A DNA stretch of 64,000 nucleotides from Actinoplanes solisilvae (lineage in GTDB: Bacteria > Actinomycetota > Actinomycetes > Mycobacteriales > Micromonosporaceae). The number at the start of each line of letters is the position of its first letter. The first letter of the stretch is position 1. A program made the translations under genes and the position numbers. The notes beneath the pieces were generated by a model. That model saw nothing but the letters and a program-made list of their open reading frames with translations. It searched no databases and was not told the origin of the DNA. The DNA is taken from positions 1 to 64,000 of the forward strand of contig NZ_RJAC01000017.1 of the NCBI RefSeq assembly GCF_003999975.1, given 5' to 3'. Shown one piece after another: positions 8,535-17,367 of this stretch.

Positions 8535-9409
8535 GGGAACCTGGGCGAGAAGGTCACGTCGGCCAGTTCGGCCTGGCCCTCGACGTTCGGGTGGAAGTGG
8601 TCGACCTGGTTGAGCTGGTCGAGGCTGAAGCCGGACTCGTGCACGTCGTCGTCGAAGCGGCAGCGTTTGCCATATTTGCCGCAGGCCTGCCCGAGCTGGT
8701 CGTTGTAGTCGTTGATGCGGGCGCGCACCTGACGGCGGCGCTGATCGTCGGACTCGTCGGTCGAGGTGGGGTCGGCCAGCATCGACGGGCAGGTGTCGAA
8801 GCGTGCCCAGGCCCGTACGGCCTCGGGGTCGTTGCGGCCCAGTTGCCACAGGCGGTAGAGGTCGGGAACGGCGGCCACCAGCACGCTGGTCCGGGGGAGA
8901 CCCTTCTTGAGGCGGGCCAGGGCCCGGTCGACGTCGCGGCGGAAGGCGGCCACCGAGGTCATGCCGGCCGGGGTGGGGGCGCAGGCGTCATTCGCTCCGA
9001 TGAGGATCGTGACGTACTGCGCCTTCATGTCGACGGCCTGAGAGGCCTGCGCGGGCAGCGAGTTCGCCGAGGCGCCGGGCCGCGCGAAGTTGCGGGCCTT
9101 GTTCCTGATCTTCGGGTTCTTGGCCAGGATGCGCAGGTAGTGACTGTCGACCGCGTCGGCCGTGCCGGTCGACCACGAGTTGCGGCCGCAGACGAGGAAG
9201 GCGCCGCAGCTGCCGAAGCCGGCGGTGATCGAGTCGCCGAGGGCGGCCATCGACGACGGATAGCCCTTCGCCGGCGGGCCGGTCGGATCGGGGTCGGAGC
9301 CGCCACCGCCGCCGGCGCCGGCCTCACACGCCAGCGCGAAGATGGCCAGGGAAGCGAGGGCAGCGACGTGCCAGCGACGGAATGCAACCACTCCGGCACG
9401 ATATGTCAT
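8528..9409 (-). CDS. Exported SGNH/GDSL-type hydrolase
   Basis: A 293-residue secreted esterase/lipase-like protein. It has an N-terminal hydrophobic signal (AALASLAIFALAC) ending at a Cys followed by a Gly-rich linker; the box is not a canonical lipobox, so lipoprotein status is uncertain. Block I is ALGDSITAGFGS (nucleophile Ser), with GASAN as block II, IGANDAC as block III (GxND) and the Asp/His dyad in VDHFHPN near the C-terminus. Several Cys (GSCGAFLVCG, CGKYGKRC) suggest disulfides, as in Streptomyces secreted lipases. Substrate not determinable. Confidence 0.88.
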   Translation of the reverse strand: MTYRAGVVAFRRWHVAALASLAIFALACEAGAGGGGGSDPDPTGPPAKGYPSSMAALGDSITAGFGSCGAFLVCGRNSWSTGTADAVDSHYLRILAKNPKIRNKARNFARPGASANSLPAQASQAVDMKAQYVTILIGANDACAPTPAGMTSVAAFRRDVDRALARLKKGLPRTSVLVAAVPDLYRLWQLGRNDPEAVRAWARFDTCPSMLADPTSTDESDDQRRRQVRARINDYNDQLGQACGKYGKRCRFDDDVHESGFSLDQLNQVDHFHPNVEGQAELADVTFSPRFPY

Positions 9410-9543
9410 CGCGGCCGTCCGGAAGGTGCCACCTTTCCGGATTACGCCGTCCCGGGTGCGGCGGGCCGGACGAGGCCGGCCGCGCGGTGTGGCCGGCGAA
9501 TGCGGCGGTGCCCCGGAAGGAGCGCCGCCGCATTCTCGGTGGA

Positions 9544-12500
9544 TCAGCCTCCGTTGATGACGAACTGGGAACCGGGCTGGATGACGATGTTGCCGTCGGC
9601 CGAGTTCGTGATCGTCACGTTGGTGAGGTTGGCGTTGCCGCGGGCGCCGCTCATCGCGAGGATGCCGGCCCCGTTGTTGGATTTGTCAATCTTGACGTTG
9701 GTGATCGCGACGTTCGGCATGTTGCCGCCGCCGGTCTTGAACTGGATGCCGTCGTAGGTCGAGTCGACGATCTCGGTGTCCCGGATGGTGACGCCCGGGA
9801 TGTCCTTGCCCTGCGGGAAGAGCGTGATCGCGCCGAACTCCTGGTCCTCGTTCCAGAACGCGCCGCCGGTGCGGTAGAGACCGTTGTTGGCGAGCAGCGT
9901 CGTGCCGCCGAACGGCAGCGGGTCGTGGTCGGTGGCCAGCATGATGCCGGGGTAGTTGGCGGTGTCCGAGATCAGATTGTTCTCGGCCGAGTTGTTCGAG
10001 CCGCCGTAGATCGCGATGCCGTTGGCCCGCCACGGCAGCTGCACCGTGTTGTTGACGAAGTGGTTGTTGGACGCGACGTCGACCGACGTGTCCTTGACCC
10101 GCGGGTTCGCCCACACGGCGAGTGCGTCGTCACCGGTCGTACGGAAGGTCGAGTTGTACACCCGGGAGTTGCGCGTGCCGTTGCTGAAGTTGATGCCGTC
10201 GGCGTACGTGTTCCGGATGCGCATGCCGCTGAACTCAAGCCCGTCGCCCGGGTTCCAGTAGGCCGGGGTGTCCGAGTAGTCGCGGCCGACCCAAGCGCCG
10301 ACGTTGACGTGCTCGATCCACACGTTGCTGATCTTCGTGTTCTTGCCGAGCCGGCCGTTGATGCCGTGGCCACGGTTGGCCCGGTTCGTCGTCATGCCGA
10401 AGATCGCCAGGTCGGAGATCTGCGTGTTGTCGTCGATGTCGAAGCCGACGTTGCCCTCGTGCGGGTGGTTGATGTTGCCCGACACGTTCTGCGGCTCGGT
10501 GTTCGTGTAGAGCCGCGTGTGCCACATGCCGGCGCCGCGGATGACCGCGTTACGGATGCCCTTCTGGTTGTTACCGCCACCGCGGTTCGGGTCCGGCGAG
10601 AGGATCTTCTGCTCCTGACGCCACTGCCCGGCCGGGATCCAGACGCAGGGGATCACGCCGTTCTCGTCGTCGGTCACGGCCCGCTGGATCGCGGACGTGT
10701 CGTCGTTGCCGTCGTTCGGCACCGCGCCGTAGGTCGTGATCGACACGCAGCCGGAGGGCTGTCCGAGGGCGGGCGCGACCTGCTCGAGCTCGATCAGGTC
10801 GATGATGTAGAACGACGCCGAGTCGCCCGAGTCCCGCTGCAGCTTGAAGCGGGTGCCGGCCGGATACGACGTCGACAGCAGCGCGTTCGACTCGTCGAAG
10901 AGGCGCCGCGCGTCGGCCGACGGGCTGTTCGACAGCGACTCGGTGTCGTCGGTCGTGCCGTAGAGCCAGCTGTTGCGCGACGACAGGGTCAGCTTCTGCA
11001 CGAACACGTCGTTCGCGTAGAGGCTGATCGTCGCGGTCGTGCCGCCACCGCCCGGAGCGTCCGGGATGGAGTTGCGCACGACAATCGAGTTGGTCTGGTT
11101 CACCGAGGTGATCTCGACGAACTGGCCGGTGCTGTTGAGCCGCACCGACTTGCGGCCCGACGACTCGGTGCCGAAGTTGGTGTGCCCGAAGGTCCGCAGC
11201 GCGTCCGCCTCGACCAGCGTGCCGTTGTGGCGTCCGGCCTCGGCCTCGTACGAGGTGTAGGGCGTGGCCGCTCCCCGCCCGACGACGATCGATTGCGTAC
11301 GGGTGTTGTTGTTCTCGTTCGTCTCGGCGACGACGTTGGTGGCGTCGGCGACGGCCGTGACGGTCGCGCCGCCGCTGGTCGCCGTCCAGGTGCCGACGTT
11401 CACGGTGGCGGTCGCGCCGGCGGCGATCGCCCCGGTGGCGGCGTTCAGCGTGGTGCTGCCGGCGGTGACCCGGGTCGTGGTGGCCGCGGCCGAGCTGGTG
11501 CCGCGGTTGTTGACCTGCACCGCGAAGGTGACCGCGGAACCGGCCGACGGGTTGGCCGGGTTCGGGGTGACGCTCAGGACCTGCAGGTCGGGACCGGGGG
11601 CCTGGGCCACGACGAGCGCGGTCGGGGAGGCGTACGTGTTGTTGTCGTTGTTGGTCTCGGCGACGGTGTTGGCCGGGTCGACGACGGCGGAGACCTGGTA
11701 GCTGCCCTGCCCTCGCCGTCCGGCGTCGACGCTGACCGTCGAGGAGGCGCCTGCGGCCAGGGCGCCCACGTTCGCGCTGCCCACGGCCGTGCCGTTCAGT
11801 CGCACGTCGACCGTGGTGGCCGCCGACGCCGTGGTACCCGAGTTACGGACGGTCGCCGCAACCGAGATCGTGCTGGCCTCGTCCGGGTTGGTCGGGGTCC
11901 ACGACAGGCCGGTGACGACCAGGTCGGGCGCGGGGGCCCAGGAACCGATGACCTGGATCTCGGCGACCTGACCGCCCGGCGCCCCGGTGTTGCTGAAGAA
12001 CTGAAGCTGCAGGTCGGCGACCGAACCGGTGACCGGGATCGTCACCGTGTTCTGGCTGCCCGGGTTGAACGCGTAGTCGGCCCGGGCCTTGAGCGAGGTG
12101 AAGCCGCTCGCGCCCTGGGCGCGGCCGAGCACCTGCAGGTTCTGGGTGCGCGCGCCCCACGCGGAGTCGGGGTTGAGCTTGACCACGACGCCGGTCACGT
12201 TGGCGTTGGAGCCCAGCTTGGCGGTCAGCGTGCCCGGGAAGCCGTTCGACTCCCAGTAGCTGGCGAGGTTGTTGTCGTTGGCGTTGGCCGCGACGAAGTT
12301 GTGGACGTTGCCCGACGCCTCCATCGGCTTGCCCGCCGAGAGGTTGACGCCGGTCGGCGGGTCGGGATCCGGGTCGGGATCCGGGTCTTGGCCGTTGACG
12401 CCGAAGACCTCGAGCTCGGAGAGCTGACCCGCGGGCCAGCCGGTGTTGCCGGTGATGTTCACGCGGACGTAGCGGACGGTCGCGGCCGTGAAGTCGATCG

Positions 12501-12900
12501 TGACAGCGTTGCCGCTCGCCGGGTTGAAGACGCGGCCGGCACTGGCCGACAGCGTGCTCCAGCTCGAGTTGTTCGTGCTGCCCTGCAGGCTGAGTGTCTG
12601 GGTACGGGTGCCCCACTCGGACGGCGGCGGCAGCTTGAGCTTGACCTGGTCGATCGCGACGCTGTTGCCCAGGTCGACCTGCACCCACTGCGGGAACGCG
12701 TTGTTCGGGCTCTCCCAATAGGAGCTCGCGTTGCCGTCGGTGACGTTGCCGGCGCCGTACGGGCCGTTGACACCACTGGCCGTGGCGGCCTTGCCCTGCG
12801 CCAGGTTGGGGCCGCCGGCGGCATATGCGGGGGTTGCGGAAATCCCGGCGGTGACCAGCGCGGTCGCCAGGATGCCGGTGACGAGTCTTCGCCCTCTCAT
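9544..12900 (-). CDS. Secreted multidomain alpha-1,3-glucanase (GH87-type mycodextranase)
   Basis: A protein of 1118 residues from the ATG at 12900, preceded by an AGAGGG-like site; the signal peptide is cut near AYA-AGG (residue 27). Order: discoidin-type CBM ~32-165, a DP-repeat linker, a second discoidin ~183-320, two CARDB Ig-like domains ~323-430 and ~433-535, a CBM6/35-like domain ~546-700, and a parallel beta-helix ~715-1118 beginning ITTYGAVPNDGNDDTSAIQ. The helix contains YADGIN (Asp901) and TTGDDALAVWA (Asp924, Asp925), matching in motif and spacing the three catalytic Asp of GH87 alpha-1,3-glucanases. It probably degrades fungal or bacterial alpha-1,3-glucan outside the cell. It lies just downstream of a two-component system on the same strand. 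Confidence 0.85.
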   Translation of the reverse strand: MRGRRLVTGILATALVTAGISATPAYAAGGPNLAQGKAATASGVNGPYGAGNVTDGNASSYWESPNNAFPQWVQVDLGNSVAIDQVKLKLPPPSEWGTRTQTLSLQGSTNNSSWSTLSASAGRVFNPASGNAVTIDFTAATVRYVRVNITGNTGWPAGQLSELEVFGVNGQDPDPDPDPDPPTGVNLSAGKPMEASGNVHNFVAANANDNNLASYWESNGFPGTLTAKLGSNANVTGVVVKLNPDSAWGARTQNLQVLGRAQGASGFTSLKARADYAFNPGSQNTVTIPVTGSVADLQLQFFSNTGAPGGQVAEIQVIGSWAPAPDLVVTGLSWTPTNPDEASTISVAATVRNSGTTASAATTVDVRLNGTAVGSANVGALAAGASSTVSVDAGRRGQGSYQVSAVVDPANTVAETNNDNNTYASPTALVVAQAPGPDLQVLSVTPNPANPSAGSAVTFAVQVNNRGTSSAAATTTRVTAGSTTLNAATGAIAAGATATVNVGTWTATSGGATVTAVADATNVVAETNENNNTRTQSIVVGRGAATPYTSYEAEAGRHNGTLVEADALRTFGHTNFGTESSGRKSVRLNSTGQFVEITSVNQTNSIVVRNSIPDAPGGGGTTATISLYANDVFVQKLTLSSRNSWLYGTTDDTESLSNSPSADARRLFDESNALLSTSYPAGTRFKLQRDSGDSASFYIIDLIELEQVAPALGQPSGCVSITTYGAVPNDGNDDTSAIQRAVTDDENGVIPCVWIPAGQWRQEQKILSPDPNRGGGNNQKGIRNAVIRGAGMWHTRLYTNTEPQNVSGNINHPHEGNVGFDIDDNTQISDLAIFGMTTNRANRGHGINGRLGKNTKISNVWIEHVNVGAWVGRDYSDTPAYWNPGDGLEFSGMRIRNTYADGINFSNGTRNSRVYNSTFRTTGDDALAVWANPRVKDTSVDVASNNHFVNNTVQLPWRANGIAIYGGSNNSAENNLISDTANYPGIMLATDHDPLPFGGTTLLANNGLYRTGGAFWNEDQEFGAITLFPQGKDIPGVTIRDTEIVDSTYDGIQFKTGGGNMPNVAITNVKIDKSNNGAGILAMSGARGNANLTNVTITNSADGNIVIQPGSQFVINGG

Positions 12901-12922
12901 GAAGCCCTCTTGTTCTGCGCGC

Positions 12923-12955
12923 GTGGCCGCCGAGGTTCGGGGTCTCGGCGGCCAC
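12923..12955 (-). promoter_or_regulatory. 5' leader hairpin upstream of the GH87 gene
   Basis: A perfect 12-bp inverted repeat (12923-12934 with 12944-12955, 9-nt loop) sits 22 bp before the glucanase ATG, in the probable leader. It could be the terminator of the upstream histidine-kinase transcript, but there is no T-run, or a leader element affecting translation or stability. No sequence match to a known riboswitch is seen. Confidence 0.45.
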
Positions 12956-13076
12956 GGGGGATGGGGGACTTCTGCCACGAAGTTGGAACCAAATTTTCGG
13001 ACTGTTGCCGAGTTTTTTCGTGGACAGGCATCCAAGGTTTCAGATGTGTCACTACTTCGTCAACGGTCGAACGCGT

Positions 13077-14150
13077 CTATTCGGCGGAGGAGCCCAGCGC
13101 GCGGGGGAAGGAGACCTGGACGCGCAGGCCGTCGTGGCCGGTCGAGGACGCGGTGATGATGCCGTCGTGGGCCCGGACGATCGAGCGGGCGATCGACAGG
13201 CCGAGGCCCGCACCGCCGCTGTGGTCGATGCGGGTGCCGCTACGCCGCCGGAACGGCTCGAACAGGGCCGGCACCTCGTCGGCCGGGATGTCGTCGCCGG
13301 TGTTGATGACGACCAGGGCGGGATCGTCGCCGACCCGCACGTCGACGGTGCCGCCGGGGCGGTTGTACTTCAGGGCGTTCTGCACCAGGTTGCTGACCAG
13401 GCGTTCCAGCAGCACCTGTTCGCCGAGCACGACCCGCGGGCTCAGGCTGCTGGTGATCGTCAGCCCCGCCTCGGCCGCGCGCGGACCGTACGAGCCGAGG
13501 ACCGACGCGGTGATCAGGTCGAGGCGCAGGGGCGTACGCGCGACCAGGCCGCGGTCGCTCTCGCTGAGCACCAGCAGGCCCTCGATCAGGCGCTCGTTGC
13601 GTTCGTTGGTCTCGAGGAGCTGGGCCGCCAGCAGGGAGAGCTGGTCGTCGGTGAGCGTACGGGCCAGCCCGACCTCGATCAGCGTCCGCTGCACCGCGAG
13701 AGGGGTCCGCAGCTCGTGCGAGGCGTCGGCGGCGAACCGGCGCTGGGCCTCGTAGCCGACGGCGATGCGGTCCATCATGTCGTCGATCGCCCGGCCCAGC
13801 ACGGCCAGTCCGTCACCGCCGTTGCCGGGGCGCAGGCGGTGGCCGAGGTTCTGCGGGCCGACGTTCGCGATCACCGGGGCCAGGTCACGCAACGGGCGCA
13901 GGCACCAGCGGACCAGCGGGTAACAGGCGGCCAGCACGGCCAGGAACACGACCGCGGTGGAGATGAGCATCGGGATGCTGGGGTGGTGGAACAGCTGGCG
14001 GCAGACGTAGGCGGAGTTCTCCGGGTCGGGCGGGAAGCACAAGGACGGCACGACCTCGCGCCACAGCGACAGCAGGATCTCGGCGACCGGCCGGAGAAGG
14101 AACGACACGCAGAGCAGGACAGCGCAGAGCGCCAGGATGCGCCTGGTCAT
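13077..14150 (-). CDS. Sensor histidine kinase
   Basis: A 357-residue kinase with two membrane helices (~5-25 and ~60-85) flanking a short ~35-residue extracytoplasmic loop, HAMP-like linker ~85-135, and the phosphoacceptor His145 in ADASHELRTPL. The ATPase domain has N box NLVQNALKYNRPGG, G1 NTGDDIP and G2 GAGLGLSIARSIV. The start overlaps the response regulator stop (ATGA), giving a classic OmpR-type pair. The tiny sensor loop argues for an intramembrane or small-ligand stimulus. The GH87 gene lies directly downstream and is a plausible but unproven target. Confidence 0.93.
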   Translation of the reverse strand: MTRRILALCAVLLCVSFLLRPVAEILLSLWREVVPSLCFPPDPENSAYVCRQLFHHPSIPMLISTAVVFLAVLAACYPLVRWCLRPLRDLAPVIANVGPQNLGHRLRPGNGGDGLAVLGRAIDDMMDRIAVGYEAQRRFAADASHELRTPLAVQRTLIEVGLARTLTDDQLSLLAAQLLETNERNERLIEGLLVLSESDRGLVARTPLRLDLITASVLGSYGPRAAEAGLTITSSLSPRVVLGEQVLLERLVSNLVQNALKYNRPGGTVDVRVGDDPALVVINTGDDIPADEVPALFEPFRRRSGTRIDHSGGAGLGLSIARSIVRAHDGIITASSTGHDGLRVQVSFPRALGSSAE

Positions 14151-14806
14151 GAGCCCAGCCGGTAACCGGCCCGGGGGACGGTGTGGATCACCGGGGGATC
14201 GCCGAGCTTGCGGCGCAGCGTCATGACGGTCATGCGTACGGTGTTGGTGAAGGGATCGGTATTCTCGTCCCAGGCCTGTTCGAGCAGGTCTTCGGCGCTG
14301 ACCACCCGTCCGCCGGCGCGCAGCAGCACGTGCAGCACGGCGAACTCCTTCGGCGACAGCGACAGGATCTGGCCGTCGCGGCTGGCCGTGTGGCGGGCGA
14401 CGTCGAGGACCACGCCGTCCTGCTCCAGCACGGGCGGCAGCGCGGGACCCGAGCGCCGGGAGAGCGCCTGCAGCCGCGCGACCAGCTCGGCGAAGGCGAA
14501 CGGCTTGGTCAGGTAGTCGTCGGCGCCGAGCCCGAGACCCTCGACCCGGTCACGGATGCCGGCCGCCGCGGTCAGCAGCAGCACCTTGGTGCCCGAGCCC
14601 GACTCGGTGACCCAGCGGCACACCTCGTCGCCGGTGGCCCCGGGCATGTCGCGGTCGAGCACGGCGACGTCGTAGCGGTTGACGCCGAGCCGCTCGATCG
14701 CGCTCGCACCGTCGTAGACCACGTCGACCGCCATCGACAACCGCCGCAGCCCCTCGGCGACCGTGTCGGCCAGCACCCGCTCGTCCTCCGCTACCAGCAC
14801 CCGCAC
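14147..14806 (-). CDS. OmpR/PhoB-family response regulator
   Basis: 219 residues. The receiver domain (1-~118) carries acidic E7/D8 in VAEDERVLAD, phosphoacceptor Asp51 in AVLDRDMPG, and Lys in YLTKPF. The C-terminal winged helix (~125-219) has LSPKEFAVLHVLLRAGGRVV and TVRMTVMTLRRKLGDPPVIHTVPRAGYRL, the OmpR signature. It precedes and overlaps its histidine kinase. Confidence 0.95.
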   Translation of the reverse strand: MRVLVAEDERVLADTVAEGLRRLSMAVDVVYDGASAIERLGVNRYDVAVLDRDMPGATGDEVCRWVTESGSGTKVLLLTAAAGIRDRVEGLGLGADDYLTKPFAFAELVARLQALSRRSGPALPPVLEQDGVVLDVARHTASRDGQILSLSPKEFAVLHVLLRAGGRVVSAEDLLEQAWDENTDPFTNTVRMTVMTLRRKLGDPPVIHTVPRAGYRLGS

Positions 14807-14937
14807 GTTCCGGCTCCTTTCACCCGGTCAAGCTTCCACAGCGCGGATAAAGGATCGGTAAGGACGCCGCTGACGCCGCTGCGACGAGCCCTTCCGCACG
14901 ATGGTCACCCTCCAGTCCTACGCATGGGGGTGCCCCT

Positions 14938-15795
14938 TTGTTCAGAATCCTGCGGAATTGCGTCGCCGCACTCGTGGTGGCCGGGATCACCGTCGGGTTC
15001 GGCGCCCAGCCGGCCCAGGCGATCGCGTACGGTGAGAACGCGCGCGACGGTGCGTATCCGTTCTCGGTCCTGCTGACGATGACCGGGCTGCCGACGCCCG
15101 ACCACGGCACCCGGGACAGCTCGTGCTCGGGCGCGCTGATCGCCCCGCGCTGGGTCGTCACCGCCGGTCACTGCTTTCGCGACGCGTCGGGCCGCCGGGT
15201 CAGCGAGCCGGTCGCCCGGCGCACCACCGCCACGATCGGGCGGGTCAAGGTGAACGGTCGCGGCGGGCACGTGACCGACGTGGTCGGGGTCCACCAGTCC
15301 GAGACCGCCGACGTGGCACTGGCCGAGCTGGACGAGGCGGTCACCGGCGTCGCGTTCCTGCGGGTCGGCACCACGCCACCCTCGCCCGGCGAGAGCGTGC
15401 GGCTGACCGGCTTCGGGCTGACGGCCGGATCGGTCCCGGCGACCCGTTTGCAGACCGGGCGGTTCACCGTCGACCGGGTCGGCGACTCGCTGCTGGAGAT
15501 CTCGGGCCGCGCGCCCAAGGACGACACCAGCCCCTGCCCGCACGACTCCGGCGGGCCCTATTTCCGCGAGGACCGGTCGGGGCCGCCGGTGCTGGTCGCG
15601 GTGGTCAGCGCCGGGCCGAGCTGCCCGCACACGGGTGCTGACCTGGGCGCGCGAACCGACAACGTCAGCGACTGGATCACCGCCACGACGACCGGATCTT
15701 CGTCTCGGGCGCCGGTGGCGTTCATCGTCGCGGGGATGGTGGCAGCGTTGCTCGCCGTCGTCGCGGTCCTGCTGTGGCGGCGTACCGCCCGGTAA
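14938..15795 (+). CDS. Exported S1 (trypsin-like) serine protease with C-terminal membrane anchor
   Basis: 285 residues from a TTG at 14938; no ATG or GTG fits the frame, and a G-rich AS-like site lies ~7 bp upstream. Signal peptide cut near AQPAQA-IAYGE. The catalytic triad is visible: His78 in VVTAGHC, Asp125 in TADVAL, Ser204 in CPHDSGGP. Unlike most secreted trypsins it ends with a hydrophobic helix (APVAFIVAGMVAALLAVVAV) and a short basic tail, so it is probably tethered to the membrane like mycosins, although it is not subtilase-type. It is divergent from the response regulator. Confidence 0.87.
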   Translation: MFRILRNCVAALVVAGITVGFGAQPAQAIAYGENARDGAYPFSVLLTMTGLPTPDHGTRDSSCSGALIAPRWVVTAGHCFRDASGRRVSEPVARRTTATIGRVKVNGRGGHVTDVVGVHQSETADVALAELDEAVTGVAFLRVGTTPPSPGESVRLTGFGLTAGSVPATRLQTGRFTVDRVGDSLLEISGRAPKDDTSPCPHDSGGPYFREDRSGPPVLVAVVSAGPSCPHTGADLGARTDNVSDWITATTTGSSSRAPVAFIVAGMVAALLAVVAVLLWRRTAR

Positions 15796-15800
15796 GAGCA

Positions 15801-15824
15801 AGGGCCGGCCTCGCGGCCGGCCCT
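15801..15824. terminator. Bidirectional hairpin terminator
   Basis: A perfect 10-bp GC-rich stem (15801-15810 with 15815-15824) and a 4-nt loop, followed by TCTGTT on the plus strand, between the convergent protease and glycopolymer genes. It probably terminates both. Confidence 0.8.
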
Positions 15825-15831
15825 TCTGTTC

Positions 15832-17367
15832 TCAGCGGCCGATGCGCCGCTTCACCGCGCGGGCGAACCCCTTCGGGTCCTTGATCTTGGCGGCCTTGCG
15901 GGCGACCTCGTGCAGCTTCAGGACCGGTGAGGCCCGGAAACCGCGCACCTCCTTGCGCAGGTTGCGGATCGCCTGCTCCCGCGTCTTGAGACTCTGGTCG
16001 CGGAAACGCAGCGTCCGCTCGAGCCCGAAGATGCGGCCGGCCAGCTCCTTGGCCCGCTTCCGGTCCTCCTCGGCCTCGGCGAGTACGGAGGCCAGATCGG
16101 GCTCGTCGACGACCGGACCGGCCAGCAGGGCGGCCAGCTCACGGCCGCGCGCCAGCAGCTCGGGGTTGGCCTCCACCCCGGACATGGCGAGCCAGGTGGT
16201 CACCAGATCGTCGCTGTCGACCATCCACGGCGGCCACGGGTGGCGGCGGTGGGCAGCGACGAGGCGGTCGCGGAAGCGGAACCAGGCCGCGGCGAGCAAC
16301 TCCTCGCGGCCCGCGCCGGCCGGCACCTGGGTGACGCCGGGGACGAACCCGTCGCCGGCCGGGTAGAGGTCGTCGAGAGGGAAGGCCTGGATCCGGGCCG
16401 CGTACGCCCGGAAGCCGGGCACGTCCTCGGCGGCGGCCAGCCGGAACAGCTCGGTCTCGGCCGCGACCGTGTCCGGGATGTGCCGGCCGTCGACCGTCCA
16501 GCCGTTGTCGTCACGGTCGAGTCGCTGGGCGGCCGTGTATGCCGTGTGCGTCGTTCCGGCCGGGCCGCAGATCGCGAGCCAGCCCGGGGCGACCGCGCCG
16601 AGCAGCCCGGCGCGGGCCGCGGCGTCGGCGGCCGCGGTGATCGAGGCGACCAGCGGGGTGTGGGCGGCCGAGGCGGCCAGGCCGTCGTGGGCCAGGCGAG
16701 CGCCGAGACGCCCGGGCCGGGCCTCGGCGGCGGCGGTCGTGTCGAGCAGCGTGTGGCTCGTGCCGGCCGCGTCGAACAGGGCGTACAGGCGGGTGACGGG
16801 CAGGGCCGCCCGCACCTGGTCGGGCGAGGTGGGCCGGGCCGGGTCGTCGTGCAGCGGGCGCCACTCGTCGTCACCGTGCCGGCTGTCGACCGGGCGCCGG
16901 TCGAACTGCGCGGGCAGCGCGAACTCGTTCTCGACGGCGATCAGCACCAGCGCCTCGGGGCCGGCCAGCGCCTGCAGCAGCCCGGCCCGCTGCGGCCAGT
17001 CGAGCGCCGGCGAGTCGTAGCCGAGCACCCGGTCGAGGCCGTCGGCCGCGATCACCACGTCGTACGGGCCGTCGGCCAGGCCGTCGAGGGCGCCGGCGAT
17101 CACAGTGACCTCGGAGCCGGGGAACGCCGTGTTCAGGTCGCCGGCGTCGCTGACCGAGCGGATCAGCACCGTGACGTGCCGGCTGCGGGCGACCGCGAGC
17201 CGGATCACCTCGGTGCTGTGCGGGCCGGCGATCAGCGTACGTCCGGAGTTCTGCGGCAGGGCGTCGCTGAGCAGGGCCAACAGGGCTTCGCCACCGGCGG
17301 GGCGGCGGTAGCTGGAGTAGTCGGTCCAGGGCTGAATCTCGCCCCGGACAACCTCGATGTCAGACAT
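15832..17367 (-). CDS. Methyltransferase-fold protein with C-terminal coiled coil, glycopolymer cluster
   Basis: 511 residues. The first ~170 look like a class I SAM-methyltransferase-type Rossmann fold (RTLIAGPHSTEVIRLAV as a glycine-poor motif I region; YDVVIAADGLDRVL as the motif II strand; LVLIAVENEFAL). The middle is Ala-rich and helical. Residues ~410-475 form a heptad-rich coiled coil (AEAEEDRKRAKELAGRIFGL onward), and the C-terminus is strongly basic. Motif I lacks the usual GxGxG, so catalysis is doubtful. It overlaps the preceding gene by 8 bp in a three-gene operon with a large glycosyltransferase. Confidence 0.6.
   Translation of the reverse strand: MSDIEVVRGEIQPWTDYSSYRRPAGGEALLALLSDALPQNSGRTLIAGPHSTEVIRLAVARSRHVTVLIRSVSDAGDLNTAFPGSEVTVIAGALDGLADGPYDVVIAADGLDRVLGYDSPALDWPQRAGLLQALAGPEALVLIAVENEFALPAQFDRRPVDSRHGDDEWRPLHDDPARPTSPDQVRAALPVTRLYALFDAAGTSHTLLDTTAAAEARPGRLGARLAHDGLAASAAHTPLVASITAAADAAARAGLLGAVAPGWLAICGPAGTTHTAYTAAQRLDRDDNGWTVDGRHIPDTVAAETELFRLAAAEDVPGFRAYAARIQAFPLDDLYPAGDGFVPGVTQVPAGAGREELLAAAWFRFRDRLVAAHRRHPWPPWMVDSDDLVTTWLAMSGVEANPELLARGRELAALLAGPVVDEPDLASVLAEAEEDRKRAKELAGRIFGLERTLRFRDQSLKTREQAIRNLRKEVRGFRASPVLKLHEVARKAAKIKDPKGFARAVKRRIGR

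Noticed and set aside
9382..13755. A 1457-codon plus-strand open frame
   Set aside because: It lies antisense to the GH87 glucanase and histidine kinase and has Arg/Val/Asp-rich shadow composition. Long antisense frames are expected at this GC content.
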